64,000 nt of DNA, taken from Anadara kagoshimensis. Its lineage: Eukaryota > Mollusca > Bivalvia > Arcoida > Arcidae. The position numbers were made by a program, and so were the translations under genes. Location: positions 47,485,310 through 47,549,309 of the forward strand of contig CM037861.1 in assembly GCA_021292105.1 (NCBI GenBank), in the 5' to 3' direction. Below the pieces are notes generated by a model. The model was not told the DNA's origin and made no database searches. It saw only the letters and a list, made by a program, of their open reading frames with translations. Within the stretch, counting starts at the first letter, position 1. Each line of letters opens with the position of its first letter. Below, one piece after another: positions 12,801 through 23,598 of the stretch.

Positions 12801-14769
12801 TTGTAGGAGATACACCATTACATATTGATAAAGTGAAATAAAGTTGTGTTTTGAAACTTTATCTTTTTGTTGTATTCGATATCAAAATAAATTTAAACAC
12901 TCACGGAAAGCCGAAAAAACAACAAAGTATATGCAATTAAAAACAAAACATCGCCTATTTATTACACAGAAATATCTAAATGATGGTATCACGTTTGATA
13001 TTCAAACTTCAAATACAGTTGAAGTGCTTCCATTGCATTGCAATTGTCACCTAAGCATGGTTGCAACTACCGGTATTTTCGTACATGTTATTATATAGTT
13101 TTATTTTTCCACCAGTTTAACATTTTATCTGTGACCATTAAAGGCACATCTTTGTGACAAGAAAAGAGTTTATAACTGGAAGTGAAATGTCATATTTATT
13201 CAATTAGAACGAAACTTCCATATAAAATTAAATTATGCATGGAAAACAATACATCTTGTGTGAAATGCCTCCAACTAGCCTTTGTTAACGATATGATGAA
13301 GATGAAGTATATGTCTTTTGTCTGTTTATAGTATATTTATAGTACATCAATTAACATCAAATAAGCTCAGAGTTTGTCAATGGGTTCTCACGCTGCACGC
13401 CTTGTTGGCTTTGACGTATACTGGAATTTTGGGAAATAAATCAGTATGCGAGGTGTGAAGAAGATTGAACATCTTTATCAAGCACAAAATAAATGAGGAT
13501 ATAGATGGACGATTTAATAGACAATAAAAGATAATTAAATACTAGTAGAATAAAATTACTGATGTGTATTGAAAATAAGAGTACATACATCACAATAAAT
13601 ATACATTGTATAACTTGTTAAACGCTTGGTACAAAAATTACATGCAATTATGCTATAAACTTGTTATTCAAATTGCAAAATTTGCAAAAATTGTAATTAT
13701 TTTTTTTTATTAAACTTAGACAGTCAAGCCGGGAGGCGTCATGATACAAAATGCAATATATCTATATTTAACCAAAAGAACATCAGACAGTTGCACCAAT
13801 AGACATGTTACTAGAATGCGTCTCTGGATTTAAATGAGTGCTTATACCTTCAAGCAAACGGTATATCATTTAGGTGCAATTACAGTATATAATATTGTCA
13901 CTTTTATGTATCTTGGGAACAGCTTCATAATGAATATATAGAAGCATCGGTTTCATCGTTAAATATTTGATCCAATACTGAAATGAATTGAATCGCTGTT
14001 AGCTTTGAAAAATGTACATAGTATTTATGAACAGTAGATGAATAAAATAGCTAAATACAAAATGTACATTATATTTACATAGATAATAAAACAAATAATT
14101 TAAAAAAACCCGAAATAATGCAATGAATCGAATACCCCTATAGACTAAATATTTCAAACTTTAAAAGCATGAATTGATGGTCCTTTCACAATAAAAACGA
14201 TTTAACCATTGAAGGCTTTCATACAGTACTATGGGGCGTTTAAAAATAAGTATGATCTAATGGAAATCCTTTAGGTGGTAATTTCAATCTATACTAAATG
14301 TTCATTTTACACCCGCGGCGAACATGTAAAAAGACAGGTCATTTGTCACTTGTAACTAATACACAGTTCAGGATGACCTTTGGCCAGTTTTTCAAACAGG
14401 GTTAGTTAGGGACACATAACTGGGAATCTCCCATTTAAAAATGTCACTTGCCAGATTTGACATGCATAACTACTGTATGTAGATGTAACCTGGCACATTT
14501 ATGACAAAAGACAAGGTACATGACCGGTGTGGTTAGACACATGAACATTCTCGCGTTCCTTTTTTTGTTTTAGTTATTTATGTTGTTTTGGCTAGGTCAC
14601 TGAATTATTGCTATTTATATTAACTATGTCATTTTGGTTGCATTTAGTTGACCGCTGTGACTACTTACCCGCACGTGCAATAGATGATGACGGACAGAAT
14701 GATTAATATAACCACCAGTCCTGCTAACGATCCACCAACAATAGCAATAAGCTCATCTGTTGTTAACAT
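3730..14769 (-). CDS. Gene B: single-pass type III membrane protein with tyrosine- and Arg/Ser-rich disordered tail (exons joined)
   Basis: Five coding exons join in consistent phase: 14669-14769 (phase 2 out), 11473-11735 (1), 6165-6323 (1), 4884-5558 (1), 3730-3858 (1). The 442 complete codons give MLTTDELIA then a hydrophobic helix (about 9-30), C31-T-C33, then RNRD. Acidic residues before and basic residues after the helix predict N-out, C-in with an ectodomain of only 8-9 residues. The tail has clustered tyrosines: YYMD at 102, YEPY at 145, YMELYNPYGYSAY at 158-170, EYPN at 182-185 (a Y-x-N, Grb2-SH2-like motif), YYYDPY at 189-194, YSVP at 358-361 (Y-x-x-P) and NPAY at 370-373. A basic stretch about 201-230 and SR/RS dipeptides follow. 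No known domain is recognised. Function is not assigned; the layout is adaptor-like. The C-terminus is unresolved. Confidence 0.8.
4748..4820. mobile_element. Degenerate TGTCATATACC-family element in gene B intron 4
   Basis: The right end TTCAGAAAATGGTATATGGCA (4800-4820) matches the family terminus with two or three changes. The left half is only loosely complementary (TATATATACCCTTTTTACA from about 4751). Confidence 0.45.
4884..5558 (-). CDS. Gene B exon 4 (large tail exon)
   Basis: Acceptor TTTGTTTCAG at 5559 and donor G|GTATGT at 4883. It is 675 bases, phase 1 in and out, encoding residues 175 (split Asp) to 399. Content in order: EYPNGGEYYYDPYRERE tyrosine cluster; basic KRQRQKKRQ; a Ser/Arg-rich stretch with SRKSRDSS and GRSGRSTSPGRNERR; acidic EINDDDLS; DRWKKEELSLNLPRDDD; YEYKGDIYSVPEK; GHTNPAYSH; and a Glu/His/Arg-rich end. 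It is strongly charged, with little hydrophobic content, so probably disordered and cytoplasmic. Confidence 0.85.
6165..6323 (-). CDS. Gene B exon 3 (Tyr/Gly/Pro-rich)
   Basis: Acceptor TTTTATTTCAG at 6324 and donor G|GTAGGT at 6164. It is 159 bases, phase 1 in and out. It encodes residues 122 (split Pro) to 174 with ten tyrosines in 53 residues, including TLYEPYQG and SYMELYNPYGYSAYGG. It contributes most of the tail tyrosines close to the membrane. Confidence 0.85.
6641..6982. mobile_element. GTTTCACAATCATT-family inverted-repeat element with internal 107-bp duplication
   Basis: The left end CCGGTTTCACAATCATTT and right end AATGATTGTGAAACCG are inverse complements. Inside, a block containing ACAATCATTTATTTACTAAG is repeated at about 6656 and 6763 almost identically (about 107 bp), a recent tandem duplication of the left part. 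Related copies are at 27467-27713, 43427-43661 and 59097-59856. It lies in gene B intron 2. Confidence 0.75.
7486..7881. mobile_element. CAGTACAG-family MITE, long copy
   Basis: The left end TACAGTACAGGCTTGTCGAA and right end GTGTCTGTACTGTA match the family terminus (consensus CAGTACAGACCTGTCGAAAG then TTTAACAC). It is flanked by TA, consistent with a TA target duplication. At 396 bp it is longer than the roughly 190-225 bp typical of the simple copies here. Open frames inside it are incidental. Confidence 0.75.
8089..8276. mobile_element. CAGTACAG-family MITE, diverged copy
   Basis: It starts TACAGCATAGGCACGTCGAA and ends CTTTCGACAGGTCTGTTCCG. The internal segments GAGATAGATACTAGTAGCAG and GAGATATAGACATC are shared with other members. 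Confidence 0.65.
8949..9167. mobile_element. CAGTACAG-family MITE
   Basis: The left end TACAGTACAGACCTGTCGAA is inverse to the right end TTCGTCAGGCCTGTACTGTA. Internal CAGCGGCCGCTACCG and TCGGCCACC relate to the unit that is amplified in the copies at 24075 and 28432. Confidence 0.8.
9544..9736. mobile_element. ACAGTC-family MITE
   Basis: The about 190-bp element has the diagnostic blocks CCTGCCTTAAAGG, TATATAAGGACCACCTGCTT, ATAAAGGCCACCTGC and a terminal GGTTTCACTGTA. Six copies lie in the window (9544, 16365, 20147, 23414, 26560, 31588). No coding capacity. Confidence 0.7.
9771..10142 (-). mobile_element. tRNA-derived SINE (minus strand)
   Basis: Read on the minus strand from 10142 it begins GGCCGCGGTGGCCTAATGGA, an A-box region, followed by the B box GAGTTCGAGTCCC at about 10071-10083. 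It ends near 9771 with GTTAAGCAACATTCAACCAA repeats (seen on plus as GGTTGGTTGGTTG). The acceptor stem does not pair well, so this is a SINE head and not a functional tRNA gene. Confidence 0.75.
10143..11472. other. Gene B intron 2, distal part
   Basis: AT-rich with no recognised repeat. A 119-residue minus-strand open frame (10920-11279) has no matching splice sites or family resemblance and is left unannotated. Confidence 0.5.
11473..11735 (-). CDS. Gene B exon 2
   Basis: Acceptor TTTTGTTTTGCAG at 11736 and donor C|GTAAGT at 11472. It is 263 bases, entering in phase 2 and leaving in phase 1. It encodes residues 34 (split Gly) to 121: RNRDSDKDIRRFHQLTPN, a Ser/Thr-rich stretch, a short DPRLDPRLAPRLPK internal repeat (68-81), then YASDQSGYYMDKPR. 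This is the start of the cytoplasmic tail. Confidence 0.85.
11736..14668. other. Gene B intron 1
   Basis: 2.9 kb of AT-rich intron. A single unit related to the repeat at 1-165 lies near 12750-12770. No other element or exon was recognised. Confidence 0.5.
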
Positions 14770-14793
14770 GTTGTCGTTCTATATTTGTCTTAA
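14669..14793 (-). CDS. Gene B exon 1: start codon, ectodomain and transmembrane helix
   Basis: Acceptor TTTATTTCAG ends at 14794 and donor GG|GTAAGT is at 14668. The ATG is at 14769. Upstream in the same exon an in-frame TAG (four codons before the ATG) supports this start and shows that no signal peptide can be joined in this frame. Bases 14770-14793 are 5-prime UTR. It encodes MLTTDELIA, a helix with AGL followed by 12 hydrophobic residues, then Y-C-T-C. The exon leaves in phase 2. An upstream non-coding first exon must exist and was not found. Confidence 0.85.
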
Positions 14794-14799
14794 CTGAAA

Positions 14800-14850
<51 letters not shown>

Positions 14851-14860
14851 AAATACATAA
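14794..14860. repeat. (AAAT)n microsatellite forming the acceptor tract of gene B exon 1
   Basis: On plus, AATA/AAAT repeats run from about 14800 to 14850. On minus this is (TTTA)n reading directly into TTTATTTCAG, so the microsatellite is the pyrimidine-rich tract before the exon. Confidence 0.85.
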
Positions 14861-15560
14861 ATAAAACATTTGGGAAAAGTTTGCAGTCAAATAACATACT
14901 AGTAGACTGACAAGAGCCATAGAGTAATGCATGTATGATAAAGTTATTGTGTATAAATCAAATCATGTTACAATACAACACTTCACAAGACATAAAGTTG
15001 TACAAACCAAATCATTTCACTTTTTATATTGGTCTTATGTTTTTATTGCAGTCTTAATTATTCCCTCTTGCACTCCATGAAAGACATTTCTAAGCTCTAT
15101 AGCTACCTATATAAAACAATAGTATTGCTAAGAAATTTGATAGAAGCGACCATTGTACTTCGGGCATTGTCGTCAGTAATGCCTTGAACAACATATGGCT
15201 CTATATTTTGGTTGCCTCCTTCCCATTGTTTTACATTAGTGAGAATAGGTTAATGCATTAGACAATATCATTTCTCCTTTAATATTTTGGTTGCCCCCTT
15301 CCCATTATGTTTTATATTTTTAGGAACTCGGACAATCAAGCAGTTATTAACAGTTCCCAGTAAACGTTCCACTTGAAAGCAGCATGTTCCTAATTATACA
15401 TTCTGAGGATTGTGTCTAACTTGAAGACAGGTGCATGCCTAAGATACCAATCTGGGTCCACATTGGATACCAAAAAAACCGTAAACAGTGTACACTAATA
15501 TAAGAACATTTAATGGTAATGTAGTTTGTCATGCACCACCACTACCACCACACCACCACC
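14861..15560. other. Intergenic or 5-prime UTR intron, nothing recognised
   Basis: It holds two similar segments around TATTTTGGTTGCC followed by CCTTCCCATT (about 15205 and 15283, 78 bp apart), a degenerate local duplication. No exon seen. Confidence 0.45.
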
Positions 15561-15578
15561 GCCATCATCATCATCATC

Positions 15579-15632
<54 letters not shown>
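15561..15632. repeat. (ATC)n then (TC)n microsatellite
   Basis: ATC triplets run from about 15560 to 15583, followed by an uninterrupted TC run to 15632. The CACCAC-rich start at 15536 extends the low-complexity tract. Confidence 0.95.
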
Positions 15633-15633
<1 letters not shown>

Positions 15634-16239
15634 ACATTCCCAATGAAATGACATTTCAGGTTTATAAATCTCTGTTATCAAACAAAATCTTCTTTATCAC
15701 ACATAAACCACAAGGCGAGAAGACGAGAAGACAATTGTATCTTTTACCTATTATTTATAAGATATTTTAAATATTTTATCTTTAATTTATAAATAAAATA
15801 TAAAGAATAGGATATAATTCGAAACGTGTACGGTATTTAATTTGTCAGTGGTAAATATGTCACTTGGTTCATGCATTAATTGACACAAGGTATACCGTGT
15901 TTGGACAGATGTCTACAATTACAAGTTAAATAAAAGTCTACCTTGCTGCATACCACTCCTTAAGAACTGATTTAAAAAAATGTAACGAATTAATAAAATT
16001 GTTTTTGAAAAATTATGATTGATGTTTAAGAAGATGTTTTATTCACCATAAAATATAAATTTGTCATATTGTAAGAATTTTGACACAATTACCGTACATG
16101 TATTTAAATTTTTTAACGTGACGCCATTTTAATATTCATGAAATTTTAAGAAAAACCAAAAAACATGTAATTGTGGTTTAAGTGCACGTTTTGAGTTAAA
16201 TTATATGTTTATGTTTATGGTCATGAAACTTGTTGTTGT

Positions 16240-16306
16240 TATTGATTATGATGATGTTGATGTTATCGCCATCGTCAGTTTATTGTGTAGATGATGATGA
16301 TGATGC

Positions 16307-16339
<33 letters not shown>

Positions 16340-16363
16340 GTAGTAGTAGTAGTAGTAGAAGTA
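16240..16363. repeat. Compound trinucleotide microsatellite (TGA, TTA, GTA)
   Basis: GATGATGTTGATG, then ATGATGATGATG, then (TTA)n, then (GTA)n run directly into the ACAGTC-family element at 16365. Confidence 0.9.
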
Positions 16364-16364
16364 G

Positions 16365-16547
16365 TACAGTTAAATCTGTCTATAAAAGCCTACCAAGGGA
16401 ACCAGTAAAAGTGACCTCTATGGGGAGGTGGCCTTTATATACAAGTTCAAATAATATGAATAAAGAACGATTGTGATACAATTTTACTGCCTTTATAAGC
16501 AGGTGCTCCTTGTATTAAGGTGATCTTTAAGGCAGGTTGGACTTTAG
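16365..16547. mobile_element. ACAGTC-family MITE, inverted orientation
   Basis: Read on minus it gives the same block order as the 9544 copy: CTGCCTTAAAG, CACCTGCTTATAAAGGCAG and GGTTCCCTTGGTAGGC. It abuts the trinucleotide microsatellite. Confidence 0.7.
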
Positions 16548-16929
16548 TAGTAGTATGGTGGTGTTGATGTTACCGTTGGTGCTGCTGCGATTGCTGCTGC
16601 TGCTGTTGTGCTCTTTCCTTAATGCAATATTAATACAAGTAGTTGTGTGGAATTATAATCCACTACCAGGAAATATGGTTACCTGACAAGATGAGCGCTG
16701 GAAAACTTGTGACATAATTTTACACACGTATAGTATGTTTTGTTTATTGTTATATACATGTAAATGTATGTAAATATCACATGTTACTTAACATTGTTAC
16801 GCAGTAATACATATTTATATAAGAAAATCGATTTTCTTTGTAGCCGCTACGGGTGAAAGAGAAAATTAAATATAAACAAAGAGAGAACCTCTTTGTGGCC
16901 ACTAGTACTGTGGGTGAAAGGGAAATTTA

Positions 16930-17245
16930 AATAAAGTCAAAGGAGAAAATGAATGAATGGTAGTATTACCTGGAGTTGCTCAAGAAAAATTAAATAAAAG
17001 CCTTGCTCAATAAAAGTTAAATAAAAGCAATGGGAAATGAATGAATTGTGTTATTACCTATTCTTGCTCAAGAAAAATTAAATAAAAGCAAAGGGAAATG
17101 AATTAATGGTGGTATTACCTAGAGTTGTTCAAGAAAAATTAAATAAAAGCAATGGAAAATGAATGAATAGTGGTATTACCTAGTCTTGTTCAGGAAAATT
17201 AAATAAAAGCAAATGGAGGTATTACCTGGACTTGCCCAAGTATTG
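16930..17245. repeat. ~61-bp degenerate tandem repeat, about 5 copies
   Basis: GGTATTACCT-like blocks occur at 16962, 17050, 17111, 17172 and 17218, each preceded by AAATTAAATAAAAGCAA and a GAATGAATGG motif. Two central spacings are exactly 61. Confidence 0.75.
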
Positions 17246-18892
17246 TAATTATCAAATAAAATTAAAGTTTACCCAGACTTAAAGTTTTAGATGTTATCCG
17301 GGTATAATCAATGTATAATACACATGGTAATTGTCGTTTTAAAAGGCATTTGTTAGTTTGTCAGTGAGAGAATAGAAATTTGTAAATGTAGTTAGGTAAA
17401 TAGTATTTGTAAATACTATATAATAATATATAACGAATGTTAAAATTTACATATACAAGCCGAAAGGTTTTTTGTTGAAAATAAATATCAAATTAAACAT
17501 AGACATTTATTTCGTTTTCTAAATAAAAAGAATACCTATGACCTTTAAAATCGGTTTTGCATGTTAACTCTACGTGGTAGACATGCCTATCGACTTTAGC
17601 CTAGTATTGGAGCGCCATTTCACCCAGGAATAAAACATCCGCATATTTAAAATCACATTTCAACAGACAAAGGTAGTTAAAAATTCATTATTGTCAGGTG
17701 AAAATTAAAAAAAAATGAAAAAAATGACGCCTTAGATTGAAAATCAGATAATGTTTCCTAGGTGTTTCATACTGTGTTGTTTCGCAAATTGATTCTCTTA
17801 ACAGTATAAATGAAAAATAAATAGGGCGAATAGGCAGATGGGTAATGGCACTCGTAAAAAGTAATGCTGACACTTGTACCAACCGAACCGAGAAAAATGA
17901 AGCAAGTACTACCAGTACTCAATCATACCCTATGGAAGACTGTTCTAAGTGACATTAGCCTTACTCGACGCCTGTTTCGTGTGATAAGCAGTACTCGGGT
18001 TCAGTCTATGTGCTGAATATTTTTTGAAATTTCATATATGGTGTAGCTGATATATAGTTGGCATGAAATGTCTCAAACATAGATGACTTCACTATGTTAT
18101 TCACACAGGTATACAGCATGTGCTCGAGAACACAGCCAAACTGTTGACAGCTTCAAAAACCGAAATTAGTAAACAATACAAATTTGTAAACAAAGAAAAT
18201 GAAATGAAATAATGGATATACCCATTTAGGTCAAATTAAGACTTTAATTCATTATCACATTTCCCTAAACACCCGAATTTTATGTTTTTAACGTATATTT
18301 AATGCAGTTTATTGTTTTGAACTGTTGCAATGAGCATTCAACAATGAAATTACGAACAAATTCAACATGTATTATAATATATTCAGTGAACTCATTTTCT
18401 GTGGTTATTAAGCAACGCAGCAATACATATAATAACTTCCGCGTAGAACATGAATACCAACTTATCTGTTTGTATGGTATTATAATTACCTTCATTAAGC
18501 AACACGTACATATGGATAACCTTGTGTTTTAATAATTGAATAGTTTGTGTGTAGAATTCAATAGAGTGATGACCCATGCAATATATAATTGTATATAAAA
18601 ATACACGTACATTGTAATTATATTGTACAAATCGTATACAATCACGGGCTAAAACCGGTATAATTTAAGTTATAAACTGAGAATAAATCGCCGGGTTTCA
18701 AATGAAATAAACACGTATAAGAGCAATGTTAACGCTGAAATTGCATGTGTATAGACATTTATTAAGTCGTAAAAGGCGACATAATAACAAGCAGGGTATT
18801 TCTTCTTGGCAAGCCTTTACTTTCCTATGTTAAATAGAAGAATTTTATTATTTATAAGTAGAAATCTATAAAGCGAGTTTTAAATGTATGTA
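17246..18892. other. Intergenic, nothing recognised
   Basis: AT-rich DNA. Overlapping short open frames near 18280-18580 on both strands lack splice context. Confidence 0.5.
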
Positions 18893-19110
18893 TACAGTAT
18901 AGACCTTTTGAAAGTTTAACGCCGAGGTAACGAAAAGACGTCGAATCTTGGTTGCCAAAAAGCTGAAATATGGATAGTTAGTGGCAGAAAAGCTGTCAAG
19001 CGATAGATTGCAGCTGCTACCGACATATATCCAATTAGAGGTCGATATGATCTGACGATTTGGCACTAATTCGTAAGCTTAGTGTTACACTTTCAACAGC
19101 CTTTACTGTA
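18893..19110. mobile_element. CAGTACAG-family MITE
   Basis: It starts TACAGTATAGACC and ends AACAGCCTTTACTGTA. Internal GGTAACGAAAAG and AGCTTAGTGTTACACTTTC match the family sub-terminal blocks. Confidence 0.7.
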
Positions 19111-20146
19111 ATATGTATATGAAGATTTTCTGCGTCGACAATTTGTATGAGATGAATATAGGAATTTGATGTGTTAAAGTCATTTCAATAAAATGTATTG
19201 ACAAATTTGTACCTGATGACATTCAAATTACTTGCCTTTCTCCTCATTTTTTACAAGTATATGTTAAAAGAATGTTTTAAAATAAAGTTTAAGGGAGAGA
19301 GTCCGGTGTCCGTAATACGACTTTTAACACGATCGTATCTACCTGAATAAACGTTTTATCCATTGTCTGTCTGGGTTTAAAACAACGCGTTGGTACAATT
19401 TAAAGTATTTTATCTGAACATGAAGTGAAATCTTAGTGCGTTTTATCTTTATGGCCAGTCAATACTTGGTGTGTCGATACACACATAAAGGTATTTGATT
19501 GAGTGGTTTATTGCAATCTGACCGAGGAAAAGTTGGTTTATTAAAATACGTCAACCATGGGTGTGTCACCTCTACACCCCTTCTTATTGTTACTCTATCC
19601 ATTTACATATACACAATACATATAGTCAGAAATAGTCAGCATAATATAATATTTAGCATTAGTATATAAACAATATATAAAAATAAGAATAATAGGTCAA
19701 CACATGATTTACGAGAATGGTCACGTAAATATTTGCTAATCACCAAACAGGATGACCACACACCATTTTAGCCATGTACATATAAACATTTAAACAAAGT
19801 CTCAGAACGGGGCTTAACATTAAAACCTTTGTTTTGTATTAAAGTATTAAGATCCCTATTTCTCCAGGTATCAACTGTTTAGATAAAGGGATTTGTTAAA
19901 AATTGTGTAATTAAACCAAGACGTAAATAAAAAAGCACATAACTGAAATGTCAAGACTATGATATATATGTAATACAATAATCATATATTTATCCTGGTA
20001 ATCTTAATCCATTTTACACGATTCTGTAAAAATAATTCATCTGAAGAAGCACATTGTATATACTTCTACATGCATTTACTTGTGAAACATTTGAATAAAA
20101 GAATATGTGTTTCCAATAGCGTCTAAAATATGGCTTTACTATAAAA
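19111..20146. other. Intergenic, nothing recognised
   Basis: No repeat unit or exon identified. Confidence 0.45.
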
Positions 20147-20327
20147 AGTCCAACCTAGGCCACCTCAATATAAGGACCACCTGCTTATAAAGGCCAGTAG
20201 AATCCCCCCCCCCCCCATTGCTCTATATTCATGTTATTTTAATCAGTATAATTATAAAGGTCACTTGACCACAAAGGCCACTTTTACTGGTTCCCTTTGG
20301 TGGCTTTTATAGACACGTTTGACTGTA
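20147..20327. mobile_element. ACAGTC-family MITE
   Basis: It contains TATAAGGACCACCTGCTTAT, a C14 run at 20203-20216, CCACTTTTACTGGTTCCCTT and the terminal GTTTGACTGTA. The C run replaces sequence that is T/C-mixed in other copies. Confidence 0.75.
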
Positions 20328-20501
20328 TTACAATAGTCCTTGAATATAGTATAACAAACTTCTAATTATAATAATATTATAGTCATGTATATTATTACTG
20401 CGATTACTGTATATGTTAATTTTTAAACTCTGCATAGAATAATTCATTTGTTAAAATCCATAATCTTTTTAAAACATCATTCAAAACAGTCAAATATTTG
20501 A

Positions 20502-20539
20502 ATGAATGAATGAATGAATGAATGAATGAATGAATGAAA
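20502..20539. repeat. (GAAT)n microsatellite
   Basis: About nine uninterrupted GAAT units. Confidence 0.95.
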
Positions 20540-20839
20540 GCATGTTTCCAATAACATCAAGCTTAAACATGGATTTACTGAATGCATTATATTGGCATTG
20601 TTTTACAAGGAAGTCAGTAGTTTTATGTAATTCCTTGGTATGATTTATGCTTCTTTGACAAAACCCAGTGAAACAGAAGAATATTTGAATTAATAAATGA
20701 ATAACTTCATATTTCCAATAACCCTAGTTCTTAAAATATATGCTATATTAAATATACAAGGTTATACAAAAAAACCTTACCTTTAGAATAACACAAGTTG
20801 TATCGATATTGATACCAGTATAATATATAATAAATCCTT

Positions 20840-21110
20840 GCTTAACACGTCGAAAATTATCCTTGCCTAACTCCTCCAAAATTATCCTGGCCAAACTTGA
20901 CGAAAATTATCCTTGCCCAACTTCACAAAGTTATCCTGGCCAAACCTGACGAAAATTATCCTTGTCCAACTTCACAAAAATTATCCTTGCCTAACTTCAC
21001 GAAAATTATCCTGACCAAACCTGACGAAAATTATCCTTGTCAAACTTCACAAAAATTATCTTGGCCTTACTTCACGAAAATTATCCTGACCAAACTTGAC
21101 GAAAATTAAA
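20840..21110. repeat. ~25-bp tandem repeat, about 11 copies
   Basis: The unit is close to GAAAATTATCCTTGCCAAACT with two alternating endings (TTCAC and CTGAC), suggesting a 50-bp dimer. The open frame across it is a repeat artefact. Confidence 0.85.
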
Positions 21111-22447
21111 AATGTAAAAAATAATGATAAGGTATTTATGACAAATATGAAAAACACTCTGCTGGCCGCAACTCAAATGACAAATTGGTTCTATCCTTAA
21201 AATTAGTCACATACACACATTTAAAATTATATTAATATTAAATCCGCACGAAGTCCGCCTTTTAAGCCGTTTTCTTTTTATAAAAATCCCACGTCTATAA
21301 ATCCTTTGCTTTAAAATTCAATGCATTGACCAATATCGGGTCATTATTTCTATTGTGGACCAGGCAGGTATTGACTGGTGTGACCTGACGGAGATATAAT
21401 TCATTAATAACTTCCAAAACAGGCAAGGGTTTACTATATACTGTATAGTATAGCACACAACCTTAAGGTATACGAAATACATCAAGCGGAAAATTCTACG
21501 TTACGCTTATCCAGTAATATCTCTCGGGGCGCTATTTTTGATAACACACAACCCGACATTCGATACACCTCGCACAACTTTGTAATAAAATCCAGGAACG
21601 AAATCAAACACTACTTTCAAAAATAGATATTATTATTGGTTAAACATTCTTTGTGATAATACTTTGTGGAATATATTACACTTTATTAAAAAAAATTCTA
21701 GAAAAATCTAAAATCATGTCACATATTTTACGCATGACAAGCACGAACAATTTTAAAGCAACTTTAATTATATTGAACCGACCTAGTAATTTGTTTAATA
21801 TGAATATGTATTGTTTTTCAAATTATGATATCAATGTAGATGCATGTTTTTGATAGACAATGTCTATATATTGCATACAATTACTTATGGTAATTAAAAA
21901 TTATATATTATATTCTTTAGTACTACCGTATATACTTATGTACTTGCAATGTAGGTAATGATGCAAATACAGCACCTCTCTTAAGAATGGTACATTGCCG
22001 ATTGAGCTAAATAACTGGTCCATAGCATTGCCTTAAACCACCGGTCAAATGACCAAGTTCCTCTATTGTGTAAAGACATTTAGCAGTCAAAATCGCTGTT
22101 GTTCCAAATCAGTTTTATGCCAGGGTTTTGTGTTTATTACATATATTTGAAGCAATGTCATACAGTAATATCATATCAACTCCTATAACTTTTTTAAACA
22201 ATGCCATTTTTATTTAGCTTCAATAAGTCTATGAGTCTAGCTGCCAATGCGTCAAAGCAGATTAGGAAAATCAACGGATAGATTGAGAATGTCCAGATTA
22301 AGACCCATATTGCCTTAAGCTTTCTGGGTTCAAGGTCTGTTCGAATGGTAAAACCATAAGTTTATACGGCGAGTAAATATCAGCAATACACAATTTTTCA
22401 CTTTCATGTTTGGATTATTTAATCAAACAAACAATAATTCTTTGAAC
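21111..22447. other. Intergenic, nothing recognised
   Basis: AT-rich. The open frame at 21653-21853 has no supporting context. Confidence 0.45.
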
Positions 22448-22670
22448 TACAATACAGGCCTGTCGAAAGTTTAACAATCAACTATCGAATTTGTGCCGCG
22501 AATTGACCTTTCATCTTAGCCCTTTGTTACTTACAACATATCTCGGCAGGTTTTCTATCTCTCGGGAAGTTTTCGGCCATTAGCTAGCCATATATCTCAG
22601 CCACTCAGTAGCCAAAATTCGACTCCTTTTCGTTAGCACAGAGTTAAACTTTCGACAGGTCTGTATTGTA
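22448..22670. mobile_element. CAGTACAG-family MITE
   Basis: The left end ACAGGCCTGTCGAAAGTTTA is inverse to the right end TTCGACAGGTCTGTATTGTA. The inside has ATATCTCGGCAGGTTTTC and the right sub-terminal block ACTCCTTTTCGTTAGCACAG. Confidence 0.8.
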
Positions 22671-22779
22671 TATACCAACTACATGTCTGAACATTGTCTT
22701 ACTTCAAAAACTGTCTCACAAATGAAGAAAAGCGTGGCTCATGTTCGCATTCTCTTCTATTACCAATTCTTAAAAATAT

Positions 22780-22804
22780 TTATTTATTTATTTATTTATT
22801 TATT
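22780..22804. repeat. (TTTA)n microsatellite
   Basis: Six TTTA units. Confidence 0.9.
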
Positions 22805-23186
22805 GCGTAAAACAGCATATAACAAAACAGTAAAAGGAGCCCAAGGAAGCTTACATAAAGACTTATACATGTATATGGATCTGATGTCGATATGGAAAAT
22901 ATACATATAATAAATCAATTTTGAAATCAGTGAGCAATATGTAAGATTTTCAAATGCCTTGTCAGTATTGATAACAACAAATCACTCGATTTTTATCGAA
23001 GAGGAACAATAGGGCATCTAATGACAGATGATCCGGACAATATCCGATGTTTTATCAGATAATCAAAGGCAAATCAAACTCATAAAGTATTATCATTACA
23101 TAAGATATCATAATAGTACAAGTCATGTTAGATTAGAAATGTCGGTAAAGAAATGCCCCAGGAGTTAGAAGACTAAAGTCATAGTT

Positions 23187-23243
23187 GTTATGTGCTGATT
23201 TTGAATGCATTATCTTAATAAAAATTCAAAATCAGCACATAAC
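23187..23243. repeat. Short perfect hairpin, 20-bp arms
   Basis: GTTATGTGCTGATTTTGAAT at 23187-23206 is the exact inverse complement of 23224-23243, with a 17-base loop. It could be a decayed foldback element or a stem-loop. Confidence 0.85.
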
Positions 23244-23413
23244 AGAGTCTAAAATTCAAGATTCGTGAATTTTGAGAACTTTCTTTTTTAAGAAAAGAAA
23301 ACAGGAAAATTCGCCGAAAAAGGAATTAGAAATATTGGATTATTTTTTGTAACGGCTACTTCCGACATTTACCGACCACAATGATAAAATACCATCCAGT
23401 GTAGTTGTTCAAG

Positions 23414-23598
23414 TACATTCGAATCTGCGTTAAAGAACACCTTTATGTAAGGGTCACTTGCTGATAAAGGCCAGTACAATTCTGTCCCCATTGTCTTATT
23501 ATATTATATTATTTTAATCTGTATATAACGGACACTTGCCAATAGAGGTCACATTTACTCTTTCCATTGGATGGTGTTTATAAACAGGTTTGACTGTA
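23414..23598. mobile_element. ACAGTC-family MITE, diverged
   Basis: It shares GGTCACTTGCTGATAAAGGCC, TTAATCTGTATATAA and the terminal AACAGGTTTGACTGTA with the other members. The left end is poorly preserved. Confidence 0.65.
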
